A stretch of DNA of 64,000 nucleotides from Isochrysis galbana (Eukaryota > Haptophyta > Isochrysidales > Isochrysidaceae): the NCBI GenBank assembly GCA_018136815.1, contig CM030931.1, forward strand, positions 3,662,821 to 3,726,820. The letters are read 5' to 3'. Under the pieces are notes generated by a model. That model worked only from the letters and a program-made list of their open reading frames with translations, was not told the DNA's origin and searched no databases. The position numbers were made by a program, and so were the translations under genes. How positions within the stretch are numbered: the first letter of the stretch is position 1; each line of letters starts with the position of its first letter. Below, piece after piece: positions 10,978-22,815 of the stretch.

Positions 10978-11403
10978 TTCATGTCTCCATTTGATAACTA
11001 TTGTTATAGTTTGAACTATGGAGCGTGCCGCGACCGCTCCCGAGCCCCAGGCGACCCTCGCCACCGCGCCCCACCTGGGACGCCCCACGCCGCCCGAGGC
11101 GGCTCGTCAGAAAGCCCTCTCAGAGCCCATCCAACCCATCCAAACCACACCCGCGCAAGCGCGCGGGGTGGCGAGCACTGACACCGAACAGGTTGCCACC
11201 ATGGCTCTGCGCATCATGCAGGGGGTCTTGGAGACCCCCTCCAACAGTGGGAAACCCTCCCACCCCAAGAGCACCTCATGTGGGAGGACAGCTCAGCTGC
11301 CCTCCCCATGGTGGAAACCTCTACCATCAGTGCACCCAACATGGGAGGGCACTTCACAACCATCAACCCCATACGGAGAGCACCCCATGCCTCTGTTTTC
11401 CAA

Positions 11404-12370
11404 CTTGTTGACACAATTCTCGTCTTCACCCCACTCTTGTGGGCCACTAGTACCAATCACTCAGTGCCCTGCCTTGGGCCCTCTCTCAACACTAGACTCC
11501 CTCTCCCACTCCCCCTTCACACTTCAACCAACCCAAACGGCACGAACCCCCCCGTCCTCTGTTCAAAGCACCAAAAACTTCAAATTCAAGACACATGTTG
11601 ATACACTTTTCGTTTTCACCCCACGCTTGTGGGCCACAAGTACCTACAACTCAGTGCCCTGCCTTGGGCCCTCTTTCAACACTTCACTCCATCTCCCACT
11701 CCCTCATCCCACTTAGGGCCTGACAAGAGTTGCTCGCTCAGACCCCCAAAGTTGCTCGCAAAAGTTGCTCGAAATAGGCCCCAAAAGGGTCAAAGTTGCT
11801 CGCAGAGTTGCTCGAAGTTGCTCGGAGTTGCTCGTTCATTGTTCATTGCGCCGCGATCGCCGCGCCGCGTGCTGCCGGGCGTCAGCGCGGCGAGAGGGAA
11901 TGCTGGGAACACTGCAGGGAACAGGATAGCGGCGCGGGCGTTAGAACCCATGCACTTTTCGCATTCATAAACATGATGTTTATGTGAATAAGAAGAGGGA
12001 GAGGGGAGGGGGGCGTTCCGCAAGTAGGTGCTCTTCTATCGATCCACCGATGTTTATGTGAATAAGAATATATAAGAGGCAGAGGGGTTAAAGTTAAAGT
12101 TGCACGCTCGGCCTATCTATAGATCTAGCAGGGGTAGGTTGCTCCTCTAACAGGCCTATCTATCGGTAAGTTGCTAGGTAAGTTGCTCGAGTTGCTCAAT
12201 GTTGCCTGTGGCCCTTAAAGTTGCTCAAAAGTTGCTCGCCCTCTCAAACACCCCAAAGTTGCTCAAAAAGTTGCCGGCAACTCTTGTCAGGCCCTAATCC
12301 CACTACAACCAACCCAAGAAGCACAAACCCCCTCGCCCTCGGATTCAAACACCAAAATTTCGACTCAAGA
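11404..12370 (+). repeat. 192-bp tandem duplication, second unit interrupted by a hAT element
   Basis: Unit 1 starts near 11412 (TCTTCACCCCACTCTTGTGG) and unit 2 near 11604 (TTTTCACCCCACGCTTGTGG). Both carry CAGTGCCCTGCCTTGGGCCC and the ACAACCAACCCAA-type block; in unit 2 the second half is displaced to 12305-12370 by the hAT insertion. The duplication lies inside the LINE-head-derived insert. Confidence 0.8.
11706..12304. mobile_element. Short non-autonomous hAT element (11714-12296) with 8-bp target duplication
   Basis: ATCCCACT at 11706-11713 is repeated exactly at 12297-12304. Termini are TAGGGCCTGACAAGAGTTGC and its inverse GCAACTCTTGTCAGGCCCTA, a perfect 20-bp inverted repeat. The first 120 bp and last 110 bp are filled with direct and dispersed AAGTTGCTCG units. 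The centre, about 11830-12180, is unrelated AT-richer DNA with no transposase. Length 583 bp. Confidence 0.93.
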
Positions 12371-12721
12371 CCAGAGGGAGGACATGTCTTGAGGCGGCGT
12401 CGCTGCCCATGCCTAGCGCAAGGGTATAGCGCCCCCACTCAGACATCTCCTTCCCCACAGCTCCTCTCTGAGGAGTTGCTCCTCACCCTCCCATTAGGCC
12501 CCCTTGCCTGCGAGACCAAAACAGGATCCTGGCGTGGGGGGCTGCTTGAGTGTGGAGGGAGGGGTGCTCCGGCTAGCGCAGGTAGTAAGCTAGTGAAGAG
12601 CTGGGTGGCACAAGGGGGAAGGGTGCTTGCGCTCGCCGCGGCAGGGAGTCCTGTCTTGTGTGCGCGCTAGTCCCGTTCCTTTGCCGCGCCGCGACCCATA
12701 AAAATTTGTTAAAAATTTAAA

Positions 12722-12775
12722 TTCATGTCTCCATTTGAGTGATGTCCCATGATTGACGGAACGACACCTTTGCAA
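12722..12775 (+). repeat. Family X 3' tail
   Basis: GATGTCCCATGATTGACGG followed by AACGACACC is shared with 29240-29270, 46565-46595 and, more diverged, 62550-62580. Upstream GGACAT (10972, before the insertion) pairs with ATGTCC to make a stem-loop. Confidence 0.75.
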
Positions 12776-13132
12776 CCAACGGGCATCCCGGAGGGGCAAA
12801 TTGGAGCCTCGGGGGGGGGGGGGGGGGCACGATCGGGCACGAGGCGCAACTAAGTATAAACTGAGTAGTAGCTCAAACTAGTGGGTAAGAAGAGTGAGTG
12901 ACCGGGCTGCCAACAAGACTACTACAATCCCCCACCCTCAAAATGGGGAGACAGATGCACGGAGCGGCAGACCACGGCTTACAAAGGGAAATAAGGAGGA
13001 GAGGAACCTGATACCGACGAGGACCCCATGTCATCGCCGTTGTAAGCGCCCATCTAATCATACGGAGGACCCCATGTCACCGCTATTGTCCGCCGCACAT
13101 CACTACAGCCTCAACCACAATCCGTTGCGGTG
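12776..13132. other. Intergenic, repeat scraps
   Basis: A G run at 12811-12827, then CTAAGTATAAACTGAG near 12851, resembling the terminal hairpin of family Z, and GTGAGTGACCGGGC near 12893. No gene is seen. Next on the right is the stop codon of NRDE2. Confidence 0.45.
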
Positions 13133-16100
13133 CTAGGAAGGAGACGAGGGAGCGGAACGAGGCGAGCACGATGAGTAGGACGATGTGGAAGATGAGTAGG
13201 ATGACGAGTGTGCGCGGGGCTCTGCTATTCCGTGCTGTTCTCTCGGCGAGCAATCGCAAGGATCGCCAGACGAGCCACTCGCCTCGCGTCCAACGGAAGC
13301 CGGTTCGCGAAGGGTATGGCCCACCCCGTGCGCACAACCTAAGGGCTCGGCATTGCCGGTCCCATCCATACTTTGGAGAGCAACCCGCTGCGTCGGCTTG
13401 ATTTGCACAGCTTGGCAGAGCGTTCTCGGAGCGTGCGCCTGCTCTTCCGCAAGGCCAACTTCGAGGACACTAGGCAAGTCAACGCACAACCGGATCTCCT
13501 TCTCCTGTAGCAGCTCGATCGTGTCTCCTAGTTGCCGCGTTGGCACATGGAGCAATAGTGGATACCGCAGCGCATCAAGCCACAACGACTTGACGCCAGG
13601 GCATTGTTGCACTGCTCGGAGCTGGAGGCGCGCCGCAGCTTGTGGTTCACCCGTCAAAAGCTCGAGGCGCATGTACAAGCGCCAGACCGCTGGGCAATTG
13701 CCACATGCCGATGTTTGCACGGCCAATTCAAGTAGGCTTCGGGTGCGGCGAATAGCAGCGTTGCTTCCCGGTAGAGTGTCCTCTAACGCGTGGCTCGCAC
13801 AGCACTCAGTGCTGCCGCCATGAGCACTCCATCCGACGAGCCCCGCGGACATCACCGCGTCCACCTCAGAACCCGATGCATTTGCCCTCGCACAGCGTGT
13901 TGCGAGCATCGAAATGGGGTCGTCGGGCATCACTTTGTGTGCGAAATCTCCGAGCTCCACCCAGACCGAGCCCATCCACAGTGGCACGCACTGCGGCACC
14001 TTCTTGCGTATCGCACTCAGTGTTCGGCGCAGGTGGAAGCGCATATGAGTGGATACGCTCGTCGCGGCAAGGTGGAAAAGGAATGAGGGATTGGCTGGGA
14101 ACGCATGGAGAGCTGCCTCATATAGGCAACGCACGCGCACCGCAGGTATTTTGTACGATGCACCAAAGCACCGCAACACCCATCCAAACTCGTCGAACAA
14201 TGACTCGTGTGCTCGCGAACCGTGGCCAAACAATCGTGGCCTTGTGGAGAGCAAAGACGGCATCGCGCTGGACGGCTTCGCGAAAGGTTCGGCCGCCAAG
14301 TGCGGCGCCGCCTCTGGGGACTGAACGGTTGGCCCAAGAGAAGTTGCGGCCGAGGTGAGTGGCACAGCCACCTCCAAAGCAGCTAGGACATCTTGCATGA
14401 CGCCAAGCCCCGTGCTTGGGCCAGATGTAAGCATCTCAAAGAGCACAAGAGCGGACAAGAGACGTACGTCGGCGGCGGTCAAGGTGGCCGGTGAGGGGCG
14501 CTGGGGCGGCACAGGGGCGGCCGCCGTCGGAGGCGGGTACGCTCTCGACGACGATGGTGGACGTCCTGCTGGAGGCAGAAGGGCCTTCGGTGACAATGGA
14601 AGGCTCTCCAGAGGCAGGGGCGGCGCTGCGTGAGGAAGTGGGGGCGGGGCTCGCGGCGGTGTGGAGGCGAGCAACGATGCGTCTAGCGGCGGTGCTGGGG
14701 CTGAGTGGCACGTAGCCCTCGAAACCGCCTCGGCCTCACTTGCTTCGTAGCAGGATGGGAGCACGCGACCGCACGCTTCGCGGAGCGCCTTACGGGCGCG
14801 GAGGATTGCCGCTGGAGGTGGATGTTCGAACGAGCCGGCGGGACTCCCCGACTCGGACACCACGGCGGACACAAGAAGCGTGAGCGCCTTGGCCTCTGCG
14901 GTAGCAAGGCTGTCATCCTCAAGACGAGTGGCCCCGGAAGAGGCGTTGCCGTCGCTACCGATAGCAAAGGATTGTTCAGTCGTTGGAACTGAGGGACGTG
15001 CCCGACGCGCCGATGACCAGCCCAAGACGCTTCGGCTGAGCACAATCTTGGCATTTAAATAGGCGAGTCCGACGAGGGCCTTTTGGCTGTGCAGGCAATC
15101 CGCACCGTCCTTCCGACGACCGCCAGGGCCATTTAGGCTTGCGGACCTCGCACTCTTGACGCTAGGTGCCACGGCGCCCAGTTTAGCGCCGAGTTGCAGC
15201 GCAGCACTGCTGATTTCAGCCGCCTGTGCAAGGTGCCCTGCGTCTGCACACGCTTGCGCATATGCGAGATAGAGCCCAAGGTCGTTGGGCCTCGCGCGGA
15301 GGATCATCTTGGCGGCGCGCCGTGCTGCGGACGCGCTTTCGGCCGCTCCTACCGTGACGGTGTGAGCTGAGGGCAAGGGTGGATCGTTGTCGGCTGCGGC
15401 GAACGCCGCCGCAGCCCGGATCGCGAGGTATGCTAGCCTATCATCCGCAGGAAAGATCTCGCACGCCTGGCGCATCAGCTCCGAGCCGTAGGCTAGCAGG
15501 CGGCGCCGGTACTCGTGGACAACAGCACAGGGAGCGCCCCACAGCATGCAACTGTCGATGGGACTGGCGCAAACGGGAAGGCCAGGTTGGTGGTCCCGCC
15601 CCGCTCCTAAACTGTCGACGGGCTCTGAGCCTCGGAAGGTGTCATGCAGCGCGGCGATCGGATGCGACGAGGGGACATGGGCGGTGTCGGCACCGGGGAG
15701 GCTAAGAAAGGCGGCCATCGCAAGCAGCAGCTCAATCTGCGCCTCGGTGGAATCGAGCGAAATGCAAAATTGCGACAAATCCTCAAAGAAGACGACACGC
15801 TCAGGGTCTGCCTCAGCCGCGGCGGAGGAATCGCCGTCTCCTACGCGCATGGGTAGGATGCGCCTGGCAGCGGCGAAAGCCTCCTCTTGTGCCCAATGCT
15901 CGACCACCCCCGTATTCACCGGCGGGTTGAAGGGCATTGTGCGGATTGTCGGTACGCCGTCCTCGACAGCTGCATCGCCACTGAAACCGGCGTAGAAGTG
16001 TGCCCAGCCGCGTGCACCCATCTCGCCGGCCTTGGGCACCTCGCTCTCCCAAAATTCTTCAAACGCTTCCAACTTTTTGCGGGTGGAATGCCCACGCAAT

Positions 16101-18444
16101 AGCGGCGGGCAGTGCACATTCAACTCCACGGTTGCTTGCAAGAGAGCGAAGGCCCTCTCGACGTACCCCGCAGCCCTCTCAGCATAGGCCGTACGCAGCA
16201 GCACGAGGAGTGCTCCTCTTTGCATCGCGTCCACTGTTGCGAGGGGCTGGCCGCGCGCAGCTTCGGCGAACTTGTGCAACGCCCCGACGGCAACCGCAGC
16301 GGCGTCCCGCATGGCTGACGAGGAGAAGGCGCCAACGCCTCGCGCGCGGGCCGCAAGGCGGCGCATATGCAGGGCGACCGAAGCTGGCGAAGCCGCGCAT
16401 GCAACGTCGTAGGCCGCGGCAAGATCGGCCGCCGTGAGCAGCTCCTCCTGCGCACTCAGGCGCGCCAGGGTGAGGCGCTCGTCATTGGAGTTGTACTCTA
16501 AGGCACGTGTTAACACATCTACCTTCCTTGACAAAAAGGCTCGACGCCGCTTGCCGGCGGAATGTGCTCCGCTTACGCCCAGTGCGCTGTCCATCACACC
16601 CAATGCACCGTGGCCGACAAAGTCGACACCTTGCTCTCCAGCAGAATGGCTGGTCGTACCAGCAGCTTCGCCAAGGTCTGACAGTGCGAGCCAAGCCTCG
16701 ATGTCATTCGGAACTTCGCGCGTCCGGACGGAGAGCGTGCGAAGGGCGTCGTAATGGGTGCCAGTCGCACCGCTCAAAGAAGCCAAATCACCCAGGCCGC
16801 CACACGCCGCCACGACAGCACTCGAAACCAATGCACCCGAAATCATAGCACGGGATTCGCCGCAGGTGTTCGAACCCTGTTCCAAAGGGAAGAGGGCAAC
16901 TTCGGCCGGGATGGAATCAATAGAACCACTTGGTGGAGGTGGTGGAGGTGGAGGAGGCGGAGGAGGAGGCATGGGAGAAGAAGACAATAACAGGGGGTGC
17001 GAGGGCGGCTGGGGCGGCGGTCGGGGCGGCGTGGAGGCGGACAGTGATGGCGGGCGTTCAGATTCCGCCGCAGCACTCTGCGCTTGGAAAGCGCGCTTGA
17101 GCGAAGCGCTGTTCACAGTTGGAGTGTAGTACGCTGACTCGGGCCGGCTCTGTTTGCTCGTACGAGAGAAGTACCGGCCAGAAGCCTGGCGTCCCAATCC
17201 TCGCCGGGTGAGCGACTTATACTTGGGGACGTGGCCCTTGAATGGGCATCCAAACACGGGGTTGTCAGGATCAGGCTTGGTGTCGAGGCGGAAGCTTGGA
17301 GTGTCAGCTCTCGCCTGCAAGTGAGAACGGGTGAGTCAGTATAACGAGGTGAAACTTATCGTCTCAACGGACAAATAGCCAGTGCCGAGTCTTGAGGCAC
17401 TGTCAGTGCGCGTTGTCCTCAAGAGCTACGTGTGGCGCACTCGGCCTCGGGCAAAATGCGGTGTTTCAGCGGGCAGCATAGCAGGCCTGAGCAGACTTGC
17501 TAGTGCAGCGGTACTTGCCCACACTGATAGGTGACACTGCGCTCACGCACCTGCCAACGTGCCGCGACTCTTGCTCGGGGGTCTTCTGTCATCATCAGAC
17601 GATCTCGAGCCACTCGCTTTTCCAGGTCGCTTGGCCCGGCAGCGCCTGCGGCCTCCTCAGCAGCATGGGCCCCGAGGTTGACAGCAAGGCTGGACCGACC
17701 ACTCCTCAATGAGTGCCCGTCTCGCTTCCCCTCGCGATCCCGCTTGTGCCGCTTGCTCTTCTCCTTCTTCGCGTGCTTTTTGTGGCGCTTGGAGCCATTG
17801 TGGTCGCGTGAGGACTCGGCTCGTGAGTGCTTCCGCCGTTGGTGCGAAGCCTCGACTTTACGGTCGCGTTTGCTGCAGCCCTCGACACTTGTGCCTATGT
17901 TGCTGTCCATGGGCAGTGCACGCTCACGCTCTTCTACTGCCGCCGACGCTCGCGCTCTCTGTCGCCCATCATCTTTCCAATTGAAGCCGCCGCCCCCTTC
18001 CTCTCTCCGCCCCTCTCCTCTCTCTCCTGTCTTTTCTGTTCTCCCGCTCCCCTTCCTGCACAGTCTCTCTTCTCCCTTTGCCCCATCTTCTCCTTCCAGC
18101 ATGGCTGCTGGTGCTCCCCATGCTGCCTCGCGGGCCCTGTCTCTCTCTTCCGCCCTCTTCCTGTCTGCTATCCCGCCTCTCTCCCCCGCCCCCCCTCTCT
18201 CCCTCTTCTCTCCTCTCCTTCCCTCCCCTTCCCCCTCTCCCTCTACCTCCCTCTCTCCCTCTCTCTCTCCCTCTCCCTCCTTCCCGCTCTCTCTCCCCCT
18301 TCCTCCCTCTCGTAGGCTCTCCCCGGCTACACCTGCCGCCCCAGCGCGAGCCTCCGTCATCGCGGCCGCCGCCACGCCCGCGGGCCGCCGGCGGAAGCTG
18401 CTCATCCGCAGCCAGCCCTCACCGAGGCTCTCCCCCTCGGTCAT
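13133..18444 (-). CDS. NRDE2: NRDE2-like nuclear RNA-surveillance protein, two exons
   Basis: NRDE2 binds the exosome helicase MTR4 and acts in nuclear RNA decay, RNAi and genome stability (family knowledge). Exon 2, 17314-13133, begins [22 protein letters not shown], the family's N-terminal signature, and continues with half-a-TPR features: [17 protein letters not shown], a re-occurring [17 protein letters not shown], and the [14 protein letters not shown] segment; the end has [17 protein letters not shown]. Exon 1, 18444-17551, is Arg/Lys/Glu-rich ([20 protein letters not shown]), as NRDE2 N-termini are. The intron 17315-17550 is GT-AG and joins TGG CAG / GCG in frame. Total about 1691 residues, longer than animal NRDE2 (about 1160), so some in-frame introns or low-complexity insertions may be included. 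The start is uncertain: ATGs at 18444 and 18405 are both possible, next to a (GA)n tract. Confidence 0.82.
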
Positions 18445-18475
18445 CCAGACGCCCCTCGCCCGCACCTCTCTCCAT

Positions 18476-18600
<125 letters not shown>

Positions 18601-18730
18601 GAGGGAGAAGTTAGGGGGCTGAGGCAGAGAGTAGAGGAAGAGGGAGAGAGATAGAGGGAGGAGGAAAAGAAAGGGAGAGGAGGAGGAGAGAGAGAGAAGA
18701 AGAGAAAAAGAAGGAAGGAGAGAGTCTGGA

Positions 18731-19664
18731 ATTCATAATATACATATGGGCTCCTCTGTGAATAGTTGACGTTAGTAGGATGGTATAAAAATAAAAGTCG
18801 TACCATTTTGATCGAGACAAGTGCCCCCCCTGTTAGAACTTATGGCGTCGTAGGACATCTTGTTGGCTACCTAGGTGGGAAACACAGCACACAGCCAGAA
18901 GGTTTCCAAACACAGCAAAAACAGGCTGTTTTTGGCTTTCATAGAAACACAGCCAAAAACAGTCCAAAAAACATTGATACCGGTGGGGGGGCCTCCCCCT
19001 GCGCCACTTGCGCGACGCTGCGACGCTCCTCCCTCTTCTCCGGCTGCGCGCTCCCGCTCCCCCCCCTCCTCCCTCTCCTCAATCCCCATGTTCAACCCTA
19101 AGCCCGACCGTGCCTCGCGCGCGCGAGGCGCGCGCAATGAGGAGGAGGAGGACGCAGCCAATCGTGCCGAGGCGCCTCGGCAGCTGCCCGCCGCACCGCG
19201 CCTCCAGTGGGCGGCGCTCCTAGATGGAGCGCGAGGCCATGGGCAAAGGGCAGACGCACGACAAGACCAAGACCAAGACGAGGAGGAGCAGGAGGAGCAA
19301 GTGCCTGCGCGTTCGCGCGGCAGGGAGGCGCCAGGCATCTTTGGCGTGTTGCCAACGCGTGCAACAGGACTGAGCCAGCCCTTGCTGCAGGGAGCGCGCA
19401 AGCGCTCGCTTGCTGCGAGGCGCTCCGATCCAGTTTGGGCGTGCGTGCTCATTGTCGAAGAGGAAGATCCCAACCACCCTATGTGGCGGTGCATCGGCTG
19501 CGGGGTGCAGCGGCGCGGCAGCGCAACAAGGGTTGCCGGGGAAGAGCAAGTGACAAGTGAGCCATGAATATTAATTGATACGTGCGCGCACACACGCACA
19601 CATGCACCCACCACCGCGCACGGCGCTGTCACGAGTGGGCGCACCCCCGTACAAACACAGTACC
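18731..19664 (+). other. Possible hAT remnant: CACAGC repeats and BED-like zinc finger ORF
   Basis: From TAGGTGGGAAACACAGC (near 18887) there are three AAACACAGC units within 80 bp, like hAT subterminal repeats. An ORF reading to 19567 contains MFNPKPDRASRARGARNEEE from 19089 and ends with MWRCIGCGVQRRGSATRVAG, which resembles a BED finger (W-x-C-x2-C with a SATR motif) found at the N-terminus of hAT transposases. No matching right terminus or target duplication was found, and the rest of a transposase is absent. It could instead be an unrelated host exon. Confidence 0.35.
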
Positions 19665-21900
19665 TAAAAAAAATTTCTTGAAGGTGCCTACTATTCTGCT
19701 ATCCCCCGTCCCTCTCGCTGGGGACACCCCCTGACATCGCCCTTGCCCCACTCCCGCTCCCCTTTCGCCCCCCCCCTCGGTCCTTTTTATTCGGTTTTGG
19801 GGGGTCGACCCATGTGCACTACTTTGGGTCTGGCGTCGGGGGAGGGGGGGGGCAGGCCTTTTGGCTCGCAGTTACTGTGAGACGCTTTGGGTCGCGTCTC
19901 TATGTGGGGGCCCAGCCTTGCGGCTTCCCCCTATGGGTGGGTCGTTTGGGAGTCTCTCCTCCCTTGTGGCCAGGGCGCTATCCCTGGTCGCTCGCTTGTT
20001 CGTTGTTTTCTTGCATGAGGATATGTTCGATGTCTAGTTTTTGTGTTGTTATTTTTAAGGTGTGACTTGGTACTAGTGTATCGTTGTCTGTTGCGTAGAA
20101 GAGAGGGCGGAAGTCGTTGGTGTCCATTCGTTTTTTTGGTTGTCGACCCATGTCCGCCTGGGCTCTTCTGGCCGCGTCCGTGGAGTTGCCGAAGTGCGCT
20201 GCTTTCACTAGGGTGGTGAATCTCGTCAGAATTCTTCTCTTGATTTGTTTGCTATCGAATGTTATGTCGTCGAAGTGTACTCTGTAAAAGTCTGTTAGAA
20301 TATATCTCCATGCTAGGATGTATAGTATCTCTCTAGAGTGTGGCGAGTGCGTGTCGGGGAGTATGAACAATCTGTCTACGGCTTGGTCGGTATTTGTCGA
20401 AACTTGTTGGGTTGGGTGGTAGTCCGTTAACTCGTGTATCATGTCAAAGATGTCGTCTAGCGCCGGGCATGTCCCTAGGTGCGTAGAGGATTCGTGCGCT
20501 AGCTTGCAGAGGCGGCATGTCGGGTCTCTTCCGGGGAATCTGTTGTGCGTTCCAATCCGTCGATGCGTGATGTGTTGGAAGTGTAGGTATGTGTCTCTTG
20601 CTGTCATCATCGGGGAGGTGTATATGCGAGCCAGATGCCTCCATGTGTTCGTATTGACCGGGAGTCTATCCTTCCATCGTTGAGGTCCACTTTGGGTTTG
20701 GGTTCTGCCGTTCTGTTTCTGAAGGGCTTTCGTTAGGTGGCTCACCTCTGTTTTGTCTAATGGTGTGCTTCCGTCTAATGCGTACTCTTCCGGCAGAGGA
20801 AATTCCAGTATCCTGTTTCCTTTGTATCCTTCCCCCCATTTAGCGGGGGGGTATATGTCTAAGTCGGTTGGTGCGCCTTGTAGTCGCTCTCCTATTATGG
20901 GCGTGCCCAGGTATGACAGTTCGGCCTCAAACCAGACGCCTTTATGTCGTGCGTAGAACTCACCATTTTTGCTAATGCGGATTTCTGGGGGGGGCATTTG
21001 TTGTTCCTCCGCGGGGGTCGGGGCGTTCCCGGGTTGTTGCACTGGGGGCGGCGGGCTGAAAGTTGAGCACTTTAGGACGTCTGCGTGATCTACTATTAGT
21101 TGCCATGAGTCTAGGAATTTCTCTTTGTGTATGTATTCTCCTTTGAATTTTGTGTATGTGTCGTTGTTGGGAAAGCAGCGTTCGCACTCTTCCTTTGTGT
21201 AGGGGGTTGCGACCCCGTCTGAGTAGGCGTTGTGTATCATGTTACAGTCCAGTGCGCTCCATAGTTCCGCCCACATCGGTGGCACTCGGGGGCCGCGCGT
21301 GTTGGGGTTGTGCCAGATGGGCTGTGAAAGTGCTCCCGCCTCGCTTAGGCTCAGCGAGGTGAGGGGGAGTGTGCGAATGGTTGCTAGCGCGTTTTTCCAG
21401 AATGGGGGGAGACGACTCGCTCCGAAGATTCCGTCCGTTAGCTTGTTCGTGGGTATCGTGGACAACACCGCTGCCCTGCCTAGGTTGGTTCGACAGAACC
21501 ACGCGTCGAGGACTTGTTTCCAGTTGGCTTGGCGGGGGTCTAAGTAGTTCAGTATCCATTTGGCTCGTAGCGCTTTCACGTGATTAGGCCAGTCTATCAG
21601 TCCGAGTCCCAAGGTCGGGCCGTTTGGGGTGTCACCTTCCAAGGGTGCCTCTGGGTGTTTGATCCATTGGATCTTTCGTTCCGTCTTGTGGTTGGTCCAT
21701 AGTATCAAGTCTACCTGCTTTTTGAGGTGTTGGTGGAACCATTTGGGCGGCATTAAAGTTTGTATCCAATATCGAGGGATCGAGTAGACGAGGAAGTTGG
21801 CTACCTTCGTTTTTCCATGTATTGAGGCCTACGGACGCGTGGGTTGCCAAGGATGGAGTCTCAGGAGCCTTACCCGGATCGTGGGGTCAGTCCATCTCAG
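19665..21900 (-). mobile_element. LINE-2: 5'-truncated non-LTR retrotransposon, ORF2 C-terminal half
   Basis: A 591-codon open frame (21753-19978) continues upstream to about 21850 past an in-frame TAG. It aligns end to end with the C-terminal half of the LINE ORF2 at 51752-56090: IHGKTKVANFLVYSIPRYWI, LGRAAVLSTI, PIWHN, YLHFQHITHRRIG, a CRLC..H..C knuckle and LAWRYILTDFY. It lacks endonuclease and RT core, so it begins after the polymerase. 3' UTR runs to about 19665, ending AAGAAATTTTTTT. The open frame is long for a truncated copy and suggests recent arrival. Confidence 0.88.
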
Positions 21901-22089
21901 GTCGTTTGCCTTCTGAGGGGATGAAGGCATCCGCACTTCAAACGAAGGGAGGAGGTCTAAAGAAAATGTGGCCGTGAATACAACAAACAAATGGCGGGCT
22001 TGGTGGAACAGCTCGAGTGGGCGGCAGCCTCAGCCCCGACGTTATCGTTATCCTGTAAACAGGTGCGGGACTTACCTATTTTTCGGTGA
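21901..22089. other. Spacer between LINE-2 and family Z
   Basis: About 190 bp without recognisable features, between the probable 5' truncation point of LINE-2 and the GC-rich family Z repeat. The exact LINE edge cannot be fixed by eye. Confidence 0.4.
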
Positions 22090-22556
22090 GCGGAGCTCTC
22101 GCTCCGCCCACCCCCTTCTCCGCGCTCTCTCTCCCCTCTCCTGCGGCACGCGCGATGGCGCGCCTGCGGCAGGCCTGCAGCTGCCCCTGGCGACCCCTGG
22201 AGGCTCCTGGAGGCCAGCTCTGGGGGCAGAGGAGGCTAGGGCTGGGCCCTGGCCTCCCCTGCCTCTCCCTCGCTGGCGCTCCTGAGCCTCTGGGGCCCCC
22301 ACTCTGCACCTGTCTGCCTGTCGACCGGGGGGGAGGGGGGGTTGGAGCGATGGGCTGGCCACGAGGGGCCAGGACGAGCGAGTTAGGCGTGCCTGTCAGT
22401 GGGAGAGTGGGTCAGCGGGTCAGCAGGGCAGTGGCCTCCAGGCAAGCCATCAGGCATGCCAGAAGGATGGGTGGTTCCTCCCCCACGGCAGGGGAGGAGT
22501 GGAGAGAGAGGGGGGCTCGTGCCCCCCCATGGGCAAACCAAGTATAAACTTAGTTG
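22090..22556 (+). repeat. Family Z repeat, uninterrupted copy
   Basis: A GC-rich 467-bp unit that begins with a hairpin GCGGAGCTCTCGCTCCGC and ends with CAAGTATAAACTTAGTTG, close to the stem-loop CTAAGT/ACTTAG. The same unit, cut by the LINE, is at 51327-51449 plus 57757-58113. It has GC-rich CCCTGGCGACCC / GGAGGCCAGCTC blocks and no coding domain. Hairpins at both ends suggest a defined mobile unit, but I cannot place it in a superfamily. Confidence 0.75.
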
Positions 22557-22815
22557 TTTTCAGCAGGCGCTAAGTGCGCTAGGCTGAGGTCCTTCATGGT
22601 AGATTGTAGCTAATTCGGCTGTCCTACGATACGCAATCTGTTATCTTGGCTAGTGGCTGGACCAAGCGGCAAGGAGTCTATGCAGTTGCCCATACACGGT
22701 CTACGTGGCACCACTTTGTGTAGCATGAATGATTGCGGAGCCGTGGTGATCACAGTACGGCCACACAACCTGGCGCACAAGGGCAATTGAACCTCGAGCG
22801 TCTGCTCGCCTCACC
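22557..22815. other. Intergenic, downstream of NSE2
   Basis: No gene, repeat or RNA is recognised. Probably holds the NSE2 3' UTR on the minus strand. Confidence 0.4.

Larger units (their letters stand above)
10978..12738 (+). mobile_element. LINE-head-derived insertion (10995-12721) with 17-bp target duplication
   Basis: TTCATGTCTCCATTTGA at 10978-10994 recurs at 12722-12738. The insert begins AACTATTGTTATAGTT, a hairpin, then ATGGAGCGTGCCGCG at 11018. Its first 400 bp resemble ORF1 of the LINE at 51450-57756: the downstream phrases PHGGNLYHQC and GRALHN match a shadow frame of that ORF1. It ends in an A-rich stretch (CATAAAAATTTGTTAAAAATTT). Length and target duplication suit retroposition of an internally rearranged LINE transcript. 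It is broken and carries no RT. Confidence 0.75.

Noticed and set aside
13353-15995. Several plus-strand open frames opposite NRDE2
   Set aside because: They are antisense shadows of a long conserved minus-strand exon and have no motifs.
18887-19664. Complete hAT element
   Set aside because: A left-type terminus and BED-like finger are suggestive, but no right terminus or 8-bp duplication could be matched.
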